Source of the DNA: Vitellaria paradoxa
Lineage: Eukaryota > Streptophyta > Magnoliopsida > Ericales > Sapotaceae
Assembly (NCBI GenBank): GCA_019916065.1
Contig: CM034241.1
Coordinates: forward strand, 16,111,228-16,175,227
DNA: 64,000 bases
Direction of reading: 5' to 3'
Position numbers and translations under genes: made by a program. The notes under the pieces were generated by a model, which was not told where the DNA came from, made no database searches, and saw only the letters and a program-made list of their open reading frames with translations. This document shows positions 20,913 to 30,999 of the stretch, one piece after another (position 1 is the first letter of the stretch; each line of letters starts with the position of its first letter).

Positions 20913-23824
20913 TGTAATACCCCGAACTTCTGTATTAATACAAACATATGGTTTTTGGTGCATTTTTGAAGTTAAGATATGTTAATTTAATGGTATGGGT
21001 CATTAATGGTGTTTAGATTTGAGAACTTTGAAGGAAAAAGGGTTATGCAGTCAAAGGTTGCATTTTAGCCAAGTGTTGGAAAATGGGGGAACCTTGGGCA
21101 TACATAGTATGGGCACCCAAGGTCTTGGGTGCACATAGTATGGGCACCCAAGTATGGGCGCCCAAGGCACAGTAGATTTGACAGACAAGTGTTGCTCTGC
21201 AATTTTCAGCCGAGCCTCACCCTATTAATACCTATACCTAGCTAGGGGTGATGGGAAACCTGAAGATTAATGTTAAGGGACTTAAAATATTGATTATATA
21301 TATATTTTTAGTTGATTTGATGCAAGAGAGAGAAAGAGAGAAGTAGCTTGGAGGAGAGGAAATCGGTGGAGAAGCAAAGAAATAGCAAAGGAGAACAAAG
21401 AAGGAACCGGGTATGGATTTCAAGGTAGGTCCTTCTACCCTTCATGAAACCCAAATTCCTTTTGCAAGATTGTGATTAGAACCTTAAGAAACCTTGCTAT
21501 GTAATTTATTTGTAGTCTTGATCAAGGAGGGAGAAGATTAAGTCCATTAAGATTTGAGGGTTTGGAAGCTCAAGACACCTTCTTGCTAACCCATCTTCTT
21601 GCCACTTGAGGTAGGGATTTAATACCTCATTCTTACATATGTGTTGTGTAACAAGGAGTAGATTACCATTAGAAAATCCTCTTTAAGTGTTGGTTTCATG
21701 TATGGCAGAAAATGGGAGTTATACACATGTATATATATATATAGGTTGAGAGAGTGAAAGTAGTGTTTTGATCCATAACTTGACTTGTAGTTAATGAAAA
21801 CTCAAATTTTTATTTTGTTGGGTGCCTAAGATCCTTGTGTTGATGTTAGAAACTTGAAACTTTAAGTTTTTTTTACATTAACTTAGTCTATTTGAGGTCC
21901 TAAGGGTGGAAAACCATGAAACCAGAAAACAGAGTCTGAAACCTAGAACTTGGCCCAAGCTGTGGGCGCACGAGGGGGACACAGTTGGACGCCCAAGCCC
22001 TTGGGTGCCCAGCCCATGGGTGCACAAAGTGTGGGCGCCCAAGCCCCTTGGGCGCACAGCTGAGCGTCAGCTTGGGCGCCCACCGAGCCTAGGTCACTTT
22101 TCTGACATTGCTTAGTTTGGCCTCCTACTTTGGGCTTATGGAAGAGTTGGTAACATGTTTTTACATGAAACTTTTACTTGATTAATTGCATGGATTTTAA
22201 AAGGGAAATGAGCTTTAAAAAGTGATTAGGGATTGGTTATCTTAGGCTAATGGGATTTAAATTGGAAGGGTAAGTGAATGTCACCTTGAATTGCATGAAT
22301 TGGAAGATGACTTTAAGATAATAGTTTTAATTGAATAGAATTGTGAATATGCCTTGATATAAACTAAATGTTAAAGTTTATGAACTTGTGGTTGATTAAG
22401 TGAAATGTAACTTGACAAAGGGACTCATGTTCATAATGTTGGTAAATTTGGAATACTTAATAAGGTTTGAGCTATGTAACATGTAATAAGCCATGGGATG
22501 AACCGTAACATCGATATGTGTGTTGGTTAATGTATGATGATAAATGTTGCATGCTTAATAAGGTTTGATATGTGATGATAATGTGATGAATCTTGGAATG
22601 AACCGAAAAGTGAATATAAGATTAAAGGATATTGAAAAGTGAACTTTGTTAATAAGTGATGGAAATTAAATGAGGCTTAGGTTAAATAAAATGAAGAGAT
22701 GAAATGAGTTGTGCTCTATGATGAAATGGAATGTGGTTATGTGTGTTGGAAAGTGATAGTGATGAATGTGAATTGTGGTTGGTGAGTATTGAATGTGATG
22801 AATGATTGGTTGTGTGCCAGGGGCCATGGTGGGGTGCGAAAATAGAAAGGGTCGTGAGATTACCCTCGGGTTGCAAGACCCAGAACTTGCGCAGGGTTTG
22901 GTGTCAATGCCAGTGGGTTAGTAGCCCAAACATTGTGTCTGTTTTGGCTCCTCGTGGCCCTGGACTGTGATCCTAAACGACGACGTCGGTTTATCGTTTC
23001 CGTTGGGTATTGGCCCATAAAAGACGATATTGTGAATGCACCCAGCCCCGATGACTTGTGTGGTTATGGCAATGTGATCGAATGATGAATAAGTGAAAAT
23101 GTGGATATGGTGATGTGATGGAATGATGAATAGATGCTAATGTGGATATGGTTGTGTGATTGAATGTTGAATATGTGATAATGTGATATGGAATGTGATT
23201 GGATATAAACTTGGGAAACTTAATAATGAAGAATAATTGGAATTGAATACAACACTATGAAGTTATTGAATGGCGATAAATATTTACCTAAGTTGAAAAT
23301 TATTGATATAAATAAATTGTTATGGCATATAAAAAGATATTGGTGTATCTATACATATGTGTACATTGGCATGCTTATGTTGATTACATATCATATATGT
23401 TTGTTTGAGGCATCGTGCGCACAAGTGGACTCGTGCTCACGTTCCTACAGATTTTGATGCAGGAGCAGGTCGTATTAATCAGGTGGGCTAATAGGATTGA
23501 ATTAGAAGTGCTTACGCATGAGCCCTTCTAAGCTTAGAAAAGCTTTTGGTCATTTAGTTTTGTTTTATTTAAAATTGTAATTTTGTGTATTGAGGACTTA
23601 TTCGATTTGGTTGTAAGGGCCCTAAGGCCTAAGTTATGTATTAATGGGAGGAAAGTTGTAAGTTTGTGACTTGACTATAGTCAAGGTTAGATTTATGCTA
23701 TCTTATCTTTTGTCTTGGGCTCACTAGTTGATGTTGCATTGCTCTGATCATGGGATGGTTATATTAGTGCATGGTATGTGTGTTTATCACTCACCCCTCG
23801 GATCACGAGATTCGGGGCGTGACA
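20913..23824 (+). mobile_element. Solo LTR 2 (~2.9 kb), same family as solo LTR 1, TSD TTCAT
   Basis: It begins TGTAATACCCCGAA and ends TTCGGGGCGTGACA. TTCAT lies on both sides (20908-20912 and 23825-23829). Long matches to 12333-15337 include GAGCCTAGGTCACTTTTCTG, GTGTCAATGCCAGTGGGTTA and TAAACGACGACGT. It interrupts copia gag. The ORFs within it (21238-21423, 21906-22115, 22682-22876, 23257-23457) are not genes. It carries a TA tract (about 21294) followed by a GA-rich run, the same order as solo LTR 1. Confidence 0.85.
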
Positions 23825-24037
23825 TTCATTATCTACAGTAGTCCAGTCCTTCTTCTCTTTCAGAATATGGTCAAAGTCACTCTTTAACGAAGGAGCCCAT
23901 CCCTCTGAGATAGAATCCCATACCCCTTCATCTATAGACTTGAGAAAAGCCCTCATTCTAGCGTTCCAACAGTGATAGCTCGGCCCATCAAGAAATGGTA
24001 GTCTCACTGTAGACTGACCTTCTCTTTAACTATCCAT
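23825..24037 (-). pseudogene. SIRE-like gag, N-terminal fragment
   Basis: From an ATG at 24037 the minus strand reads MDS, then a stop at codon 4, then REGQSTVRLPFLDGPSYHCW and RMRAFLKSIDEGVWDSISEGW. The 'P.fdG.nY..W..rM..fL...d..vW' pattern is the start of Ty1-copia gag. The fragment stops at solo LTR 2. The stop at codon 4 would silence gag from this start. Confidence 0.85.
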
Positions 24038-24094
24038 GGATACTAAACCAATCTAACTCTTAGAGAAAAAGTCTAATCCTAAAATGAGTGCCAA

Positions 24095-24107
24095 TGCTCT
24101 GATACCA
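24095..24107 (-). other. Primer binding site (initiator-Met tRNA) of the SIRE-like element
   Basis: The minus strand reads TGGTATCAGAGCA two bases after the LTR's terminal CA. This is the classic copia primer binding site, complementary to the 3' end of plant initiator-Met tRNA. Confidence 0.9.
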
Positions 24108-24109
24108 AT

Positions 24110-25179
24110 TGAAAGTCCCAAAACAGCTACTGGAATCCAAATCCAACAACAATCAACTGAAACTAAGGAACATCCATAATCTAATTTCAGCTCAAAATAA
24201 ACATCTACCATAAAAACACAAGGATTTGTTAATAAGGGTAAAAAGTACCTTAAATCTAAAGGAGAAAAAACCCCGAATCCTTAAATGAATCAGACTAAAA
24301 ATCTTCACTATATATAAAAGAGGTTACAAGGTATCCAAAGGAAAGTATTACAAGTTTCCCCAATCAACAACCCTTTAATCTACTTGTATAAAATACTCCC
24401 TAACCTTACTTGCTAGACATCCTACAACTCATCTCAACCAGTGAAGAAATAAACCTTCACTACATGAAGACAAAGCTCCCCAATCAACAGCAATCCATCA
24501 GATCTGAGCCAATAGTCAGAAGATCTGAGCCAAAGATGAAGAATGATGTAAAAATATGGCCAAGCTTTTGCCCGGCATCATCTTTTTTTATTTTTGCTCA
24601 ATAAGGTGGGGGTAGGCTGCGTAGATTTTAAAAGTTTAGGGTTGGAATAAGATTTTGGCTTTTATATCAAAATAAGAGACTAAAAAATTCATTTGGCATT
24701 CTTTAAAAATTTTTGCACGACAATAAGAGCAGCTCTTGGGCAAGAGTTTCACTTCTCATGCTTGCGAGGCACGCTGATACATACTGGTCCATACTGGATA
24801 CACTGGACAAGAGTCCCATGTGTTAAGGGATTCTCACAGGCACGAGCTTCCCTTCTGATGCTCGTGAAGTACATAGAAGACACACTATCCAATAGAATAC
24901 CCTTTTTCAAAAACAAAAAAAGAGGATGCTTACGGACAAAGGCCCCTTTTACAAAAACAAAAACAGAGGATGCTTACAGACAAAGACTTCACTTTAGTTT
25001 TGACACATCCTTTTTTCAACTTCTGTTCTTCTCCCAACCAAACTTAATGATTCACAAATACTCTTTGGTTTGTGTTAGTGAGTGATTTCAACAACATTGT
25101 GACATTTTTAAAGGAACAATTACAAATAAATTGTTTGCTCGAAAATTACCAATTAACAAAGTCTATACATATACTAACA
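24110..25179 (-). repeat. 5' LTR of the SIRE-like copia element
   Basis: This 1,070-bp partner of 2421-3441 starts TGTTAGTATATG and ends GGGACTTTCA on the minus strand. It carries an extra 44-bp direct duplication at about 24900-24990 (GAGGATGCTTAC twice), which explains most of the length difference. TATA-like TATATATAAAAG is near 24308-24321. Frames 24410-24604 and 24693-25085 lie in the LTR and are not genes. Confidence 0.85.
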
Positions 25180-25184
25180 AGAAA

Positions 25185-26170
25185 TATTTGTATGAGTATG
25201 TATACATATCATTTGAGAATTAGCTATGCATCAAGTTAAATTTAGTAAGAAGCATATCTGTATGATATATATATATATATATTGTCCTGTAAAACTATCA
25301 AATTAACTCAAATCAAACTGAAATTGGTGGTTTGGTTTCGTTTGATTTATTAGTTAAATGGGTTGGTTATGGTTTTAAAATATTTCAAATAGACGAATTG
25401 TAATTCGGATTGAGTTTTAGTGCAAAACAAAATCTGGTGCACATTTAATTAAGGAAGATTCAGATTTATAATTAATAGGGGTAAAAATATAATTTTTAGC
25501 TAAGTGGAGTCAAAAAATAAAAAATTAATGAGGGCAAAAATATAATTTTTAAGTAAGAATAAAAACAATAAAATACAAACGTAATTTTGCAATTAAATGA
25601 AGGCAGTTGTGGCCGCCCGATGTCACGATAAGTTCGCCCTTCGGCTTGTATATTATTGCAATTATGAAATAAATAGAATAATTAAGGCTCTTTCTCTGTT
25701 TGCTATGGTTACATACATAGATCCATTCGGATTCATCGCAAGTTGACACGAATTCATTGTGGGCAATATTTATCGTACTATATCCCTTCTTTTTATTTTT
25801 TTTCTATCACATGGCAGCGTTTGCATTGTGTATATATATATGTGTGTGTATCACCCGTTTTTAACATTATTAAAATCAATTAATTAGTTTGTTTTATAAT
25901 TCCACACGCTGCTAGATTGTTTAGTTAGTATGAAATAATTTCCATGTGCTGACTGTAGGTTCTTCTCTACTAACAACCATGCATGATGTTATATCCATTG
26001 CGCAATGTCCTACGAAAGTTCTTTTTGTTTATTTTTTCAAGTATTTTAATGAAGAATATATGGAAGAGAAAGCTCTTACATGGTCAGCCAATAACTAGTT
26101 TTCTTAAACATATTAAATTCGTAGGTGGAGCATCTTCTACACATGATCAAAAGTTTTTCTTTTTGCATTA
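25185..26170. other. AT-rich intergenic region upstream of the dehydrogenase
   Basis: I see no gene here. There are TA tracts near 25264-25281 and 25830-25840. Small frames at 25549-25749 and 25983-26171 have no recognisable motif. Confidence 0.55.
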
Positions 26171-26174
26171 ACTA

Positions 26175-26441
26175 AGGGTCGTTTGGTATATAAAAAAAAA
26201 TAAAAATAAAACTTTTTACAACTCTTGTTCTAGTGTTGTCACGCGTCACTTTAAAAAAAATTGTGATTAGTAAAATGTTGTAAATTTTAAAAAAAGTTGG
26301 TAAAAATTAAAAAAAATGATAAAATTTTGAGAAAGTTGAAAACATTTAGTAAAAATTAAAGAATGTGTTTGATAAATTTTAGTGGAGAAAATTGATAATT
26401 GATGAAAAGTTAATAAATAATGTTACTTGCCAAACAAGGCC
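26175..26441. mobile_element. hAT-like MITE
   Basis: The left end GGGTCGTTTGGTA and right end TTGCCAAACAAGGCC form an imperfect terminal inverted repeat around ~240 bp of AT-rich filler. Ends of the 'GGnnCGTTTGG' kind are frequent in plant hAT MITEs. The flanks do not give a clean 8-bp duplication, so the call is tentative. Confidence 0.5.
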
Positions 26442-26739
26442 TAAGTATAGTCTACTAGTCTTTGTTTAATTTGTAGAATAAAATATGGAGGAATGAAAAG
26501 AAATAAGCAACTTGTGGTTGTTGAAATGTTTTTGTTTAATGTTGCATTCAGCTTACCTAGCTACCATATTATTATAAGACACGTGAAAAGGATCATCCTT
26601 GTAGTTATCCATTATGGAAAAAACAAATTTTCAATTGCTGGAGTCTTTTTTTATAATTTTTTTATTTTAATTAATTAAAATTTACAATAATTCAGGCAAC
26701 GGAAAGGAAACTTACAACTCATAAACTAATTTATGAATG

Positions 26740-26853
26740 GATTGTATATATATATATATATGTGTGTGTGTATGTGTGAGTAACATGAAGCAAGGCTTTG
26801 TCAAAAACCATAGGCAACACAAAGAAGTTCAAGGGAGCAATCCTATCACAACC
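26740..26853 (+). promoter_or_regulatory. Probable promoter/leader of the dehydrogenase, with TA tract
   Basis: A TATATATA tract at about 26744-26761 followed by TGTGTGTG lies about 95-110 bp before the chosen ATG and could serve as the TATA element. An in-frame upstream ATG at 26785 opens the same frame with no stop before 26854, giving a possible 23-residue extension. The start at 26854 is preferred because its context ACAACCATGGCA is strong and the resulting length is usual for the family. Confidence 0.4.
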
Positions 26854-28605
26854 ATGGCAAGCATTTCGACTACCTTTGCAGCTGCCCCAAGGTCTGTGCC
26901 ATAAGCATGTCAACTTGTTGAAATATTATATATATATATATATTGAGACTCTTTGTAAACGTTCTATCTGGGGGATCAGAAGTTATATTTTGTTGGAATC
27001 ATGGGGGCTTGATATTGTTGTGTACCATACAATTAAAATCATGATTATTAACTTTTTCCTACCAATATATTATGAAATTTTAAAATTAAAACATTGATGT
27101 GTATGTATGAAAGTTAAATTTGATAAAGATTGATTTGCAAAAGTTCTTAGTCTGCAATTGGTTTTGGTATCATTTTAAAAGAAAACATTCATCAATTATA
27201 GTTCTTGTATGATAACAAAACTATACGGCACAAAGCTTTTGTTTGTATTTAATGCTCTAGATCCTAAACTTATGGTCTTTTAAATTTTTGAATATTTTGT
27301 AATAATAAATTCTATGAGAAAAAAATTATTTTATTATTTTAAAAAGTGAAAAGTTTTAGAGGCTTTTGATGCAAGTGTGCATCAATTCAAAACAATTTCT
27401 TAATACATTCCGTTAAAAGAAGTATTCTATAAAACATACACCATTAAAAGTTATTGTTCAAAACGATATTTTTAACATATGCTAATCCTAAAATAGTTGT
27501 TTTGAATGATAACTTTGGATATATATTATCTGAAATTAATTCAACCACCACTAATATGAATCGAAGTTAAAAGTGTCTTTTGTAAAGACCCCAAAAATAT
27601 TATTCTGAATGACCGTTAAATGTTATTTTGAATGATGCATCATCTTCTCGTGCATCCGTTATTGAATATTGTTTTTACAAAATGAGTAAAAATATTAACT
27701 TAGTTTGATGCACGCTTGGGACAAAATTCTCAAAATTTTACCTTGGATTCCTCGCACTCAAATTCATAAATTAACATGGAGTAAATTAACGATTCCAAAT
27801 TACATCTATATATATATATATATATTCCAGATTGGAGGGGAAGGTGGCCGTGATCACGGGCGGTGCTCGCGCTGTTGGCGAGTCCATCGCAAGGCTATTC
27901 GCCAAACACGGCGCCAAAGTGATCGTCGCTGATATCCTAGACAATTTGGGTGAGTCCGTCTGCAATGACATAGGTCACGAAGTCGCTACCTTCGTCCATT
28001 GCGACGTAAGTAACGAACTGGACATCCAAAACGCAATCGACACCGCCATAACCAAATACGGAAAACTCGACATAATGGTGAACAACGCCGTCGTGACGGA
28101 CCCGCCGAAAAACAGCATCCTCGACAACCACAAGTCCGATTTCGACCGCGTAATTGCCGTGAACCTGACGGGTGTCTTCTTAGGCACGAAACACGCAGCT
28201 CGAGCGATGATCCCAGCCGGTAAGGGCAGCATTATTGCGATCGGAAGCGTTTCTAGCAGCGTGGGCGGGGTCGCGTCTCACGCCTACACTAGCTCGAAGC
28301 ACGCCGTGGTGGGGCTTACTAAGAATGTGGCGGCTGAGCTTGGACGTTATGGTATTAGGGTTAATTGTTTGTCACCTTATTTTGTTATGACACCATTAAC
28401 GAGAGATTTCTTCAAGTTGGATGAAAAAGGTGCTTCTGGTGTTTATTCCAACATGAAAGGAAGGGCTCTCACACTGGAGGATGTGGCTGAAGCTGCTCTT
28501 TATTTGGCTAGCGATCAGTCCAAGTATGTGAGTGGCCATAACCTTGCACTTGATGGAGGTTTCACCGTCATAAATCCAGCTTTTGGATTGTTTTCCAAGC
28601 TCTAA
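26854..28605 (+). CDS. Short-chain dehydrogenase/reductase (SDR110C-like), two exons
   Basis: The CDS is exon 1 26854-26891, a GT..AG intron 26892-27830 (939 bp) and exon 2 27831-28605, joined in phase at an Arg codon: 270 residues. Family members are cytosolic NAD(P)-dependent oxidoreductases of secondary metabolism or hormone synthesis; secoisolariciresinol dehydrogenase and xanthoxin dehydrogenase are the best-known types. Visible features are LEGKVAVITGG (14-24), Asp47 after the second strand (usual in NAD-preferring members), CDVS with Asp71, and the catalytic set Ser152, Tyr165, Lys169 (SVSS and YTSSK). RVNCLSPY and VSGHNLALDGGF follow near the C-terminus. Length and exon pattern are normal. 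Oddities: the cofactor motif reads TGGARAVG (usually TGxxxGxG) and NNAG reads NNAV (97-100). Codon usage turns from GC-rich to AT-rich near 28330. The substrate cannot be told. A secoisolariciresinol dehydrogenase-like name is the likely automatic label. Confidence 0.9.
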
Positions 28606-28655
28606 TTAAATTACTATTAATGGCATCTTCCAATTTATATGTATTTTTGCTAATT

Positions 28656-28661
28656 AATAAA
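28656..28661 (+). terminator. Polyadenylation signal AATAAA
   Basis: An AATAAA sits 51 bp after the stop codon of the dehydrogenase, a normal plant near-upstream element. Confidence 0.55.
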
Positions 28662-29111
28662 TGGTTTGATCCTCTTTCGTTAATGGATGTATAGGGATTG
28701 CAGGAATTATTCATCATATTAAGTGCATTTCTGTGATATAACATTTTTGTAGAGTGATGCTATCGCTGTTCTATCAATAACTTTACTAGCTCTAATTCTT
28801 TTATTTTGTGCGCCTGAAGTTATTGATGAAGCAGTAATAATTTAACTTTTGCTTTAATGGAATATTTGGATATTGGCTTTGTGTGACGTGTTTTCCTGAA
28901 CTTCTATTTAGAATAATAATTTGGGAAAGATACATATTAAAAAAAAAAAAATGGAACCGGAAAGTAAGAGGTAAAATAAAACAGAAAATGATAAATTTAT
29001 TTTCTTTTTTTTTTTAAGTTATATTATCTTTTTATGAGTAAGAAAATTAGAAAAAATGAATATATATCTATTAAAAATGATTTTTTACTTGATTAATCAT
29101 AAAAATTAATA

Positions 29112-29487
29112 GGAGTAATTACCTTTTTACCCTCTATACCTATGGTGAAAATCACTTACATCTCTTACACTTTAAAAACTTATTTTTATATCCTTTATAC
29201 TTTGCAATAAAGTGAAGATATTAAAAAAAGACATCAAACATAACGGTTTTAACTTTGAGTAAATTTAAAAATTATATTTATACCCTTATACTTTATATTA
29301 TCTACATTTATACCTCTGATTCTATTTAATTTTTAATTGATATTTTTATTTTTTTTACTTGAAAGTTTAACGCTGTTTATAATTTTATTTTAAACCAAGG
29401 TATAAAAGATACAAAAGTAAATTTTTGAAATTGAGTGGGTATAAGTGATTTTCACTTAAATATAGAGAATAAAAAGATAATTATCCC
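29112..29487. mobile_element. MULE-type MITE with 9-bp TSD
   Basis: It begins GGAGTAATTACCTTTTTACC and ends with the diverged inverse (AAAAAGATAATTATCCC). The inverted similarity runs for roughly 60-70 bp and includes GTGAAAATCACTTA on both arms. AAATTAATA flanks it exactly (29103-29111 and 29488-29496). The 9-bp TSD and long inverted repeats indicate a Mutator-type MITE. It is 376 bp long with no coding capacity. Confidence 0.85.
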
Positions 29488-29496
29488 AAATTAATA

Positions 29497-30592
29497 TACA
29501 TAAATAACCCAATCTCCCAAACACTTACTCTTTAATTGACACTACAATGTATGCTCTCAAATACGGTAGTGTCGTCAAGATATGAAAATATGCAGCTTGA
29601 TATGCACAATCTTATGCCTTCTCTTCCCCCCCCCCCCCCCCCAGGGGGGCGGCGGAAACTAGAATCATATCTCTATGCGCGACACAAAAAGGACTCGAAA
29701 AAAATTATAAATAGTTAATATCTTCATCAAAGAAAATATAATATGCACTACAATGTCTTACACATCATGAAAGGCCCAAATGCATGCTGATCACGAAATT
29801 TCAATCGGCATAGCCTAAATGAAGAACACTTTGGTATTTTTCCGGAGATGATCCAAAAACATTACACCTACAACACAAATCCTTTATTGTGTTAAAATAA
29901 AAAGTATATTATTATTAGACAAAAAAAGTAAAATTACATTGATGTAGTGGTAACATAGTTGAAATTAAAATAGAATTAAATGGAGTCTGTTATTTTGCAG
30001 GAGCAGTCGCAAAGTTATAGTTAGGATAGAATTATAAGTTTATTATTTATAAGTTACAAGCTCACAAATATTTCACTTTATCCTGATCATTTTTCTGGCA
30101 ATTTTCTAATTTTGTAGTATTACTTTTCAAATAATATGATCTTTTATTATACTTAAAATGGCAGCAAGGTCTAGATTAGAAAAGTCACTAGATTGATCGG
30201 TCAAATTTTAGCATTCATCAAAATAATACATATTCATTCCATCATAACGAATCAAAATTTGGATATGCACAAAGGATGCATTATTAGCACATGTCCTTAT
30301 TGGTATTTTGTTAAAATTCAAATGAAGCCATCATCATATAGAGTACCATGTTGGGTTTTACTTCCTAAGCTAATTTACTAAAAAGTAGTGATATTTTATC
30401 AGAATTTTGAATGACAGAATTTATTAAAATACATATATTATAAAAATATTATTATAATATCATTCTGATCTAATTTTTTTGGTTGAAAAAACAATTTCAT
30501 ACCCTTTGCTTAATAGTTTCGTACACAAACACTTTTGATTTACAGGTGGGAGAAAAGAGGAATAATGATCTTAGTTAAATTACAAGAAATTC

Positions 30593-30594
<2 letters not shown>
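29497..30594. other. AT-rich intergenic region with a C17 run
   Basis: I see no gene here. A run of 17 C (29626-29642) is followed by AGGGGGGCGGCGG, which could pair with it. The frames 29536-29718 and 30193-30381 have no motif. Confidence 0.5.
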
Positions 30595-30648
<54 letters not shown>

Positions 30649-30667
30649 TGGTGGTGGTGGTGGTGGT
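30595..30667. repeat. Compound microsatellite (TA)n-(TGG)n
   Basis: About 25 TA units (30597-30646) pass directly into about seven GGT/TGG units. The 136-residue frame 30535-30945 runs through it and is an artefact of the repeat (YIYIYI then WWWWWW). Confidence 0.95.
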
Positions 30668-30999
30668 ATTTCTTGAACACGAGCCAGACTCCGATCCGAA
30701 ATCTGCAATCTACAAACACCATTGTGGTGTTTGTCAAAAACCTTCCGATATCTAAATCAGTAAGGAATTACTGGAATTCAATTTGGCAAAGTAACGGTAA
30801 GTTTAAAATTACGCACCTATTAGGGCTAATTAACCCTTTATTTTTAATGATATTTCATGGAGGTATAAGCAGAACTGAATTAAAATTCTTCCTAATTTTC
30901 CATTGTTCTCCTGTTCAGATAAATAAAATATTGAATTCGAATTAATATGATGATTATCCTGATTTGATGGTAATTGCTATCTAATAGGCACGAATCATC

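Larger units (their letters stand above)
2421..25179 (-). mobile_element. Nested Ty1-copia (SIRE/Maximus-like) LTR retrotransposon
   Basis: Two related ~1-kb repeats bound this interval: 2421-3441 (3' LTR) and 24110-25179 (5' LTR). Both begin TG and end CA on the minus strand. The five bases outside are AGATA (2416-2420) and AGAAA (25180-25184), a TSD with one mismatch. A primer binding site matching the initiator-Met tRNA lies just inside the 5' LTR, and a polypurine tract lies beside the 3' LTR. Gag fragments, two zinc knuckles, reverse transcriptase and RNase H run in order on the minus strand. The ~1-kb LTR, two knuckles and long 3' region suggest the SIRE/Maximus lineage, which is inference. 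Removing the recognised insertions leaves about 9.8 kb, a plausible length for that lineage. Protease, integrase and the first part of RT are missing, and stops break the frames, so it is dead. Confidence 0.85.

Noticed and set aside
12333..23824. The two ~3-kb repeats as 5' and 3' LTRs of a single 11.5-kb element
   Set aside because: Each has its own exact TSD (AGACA and TTCAT), and the DNA between them is minus-strand copia gag plus a LINE, not an element interior.
27705..27932. Alternative frames over the 5' end of dehydrogenase exon 2 on both strands
   Set aside because: They are shadows of the GC-rich SDR coding sequence; the SDR frame with conserved catalytic residues is the real one.
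30535..30945. 136-residue plus-strand open frame
   Set aside because: It is produced by the (TA)n-(TGG)n microsatellite (YIYIYI..WWWW) and has no motif.
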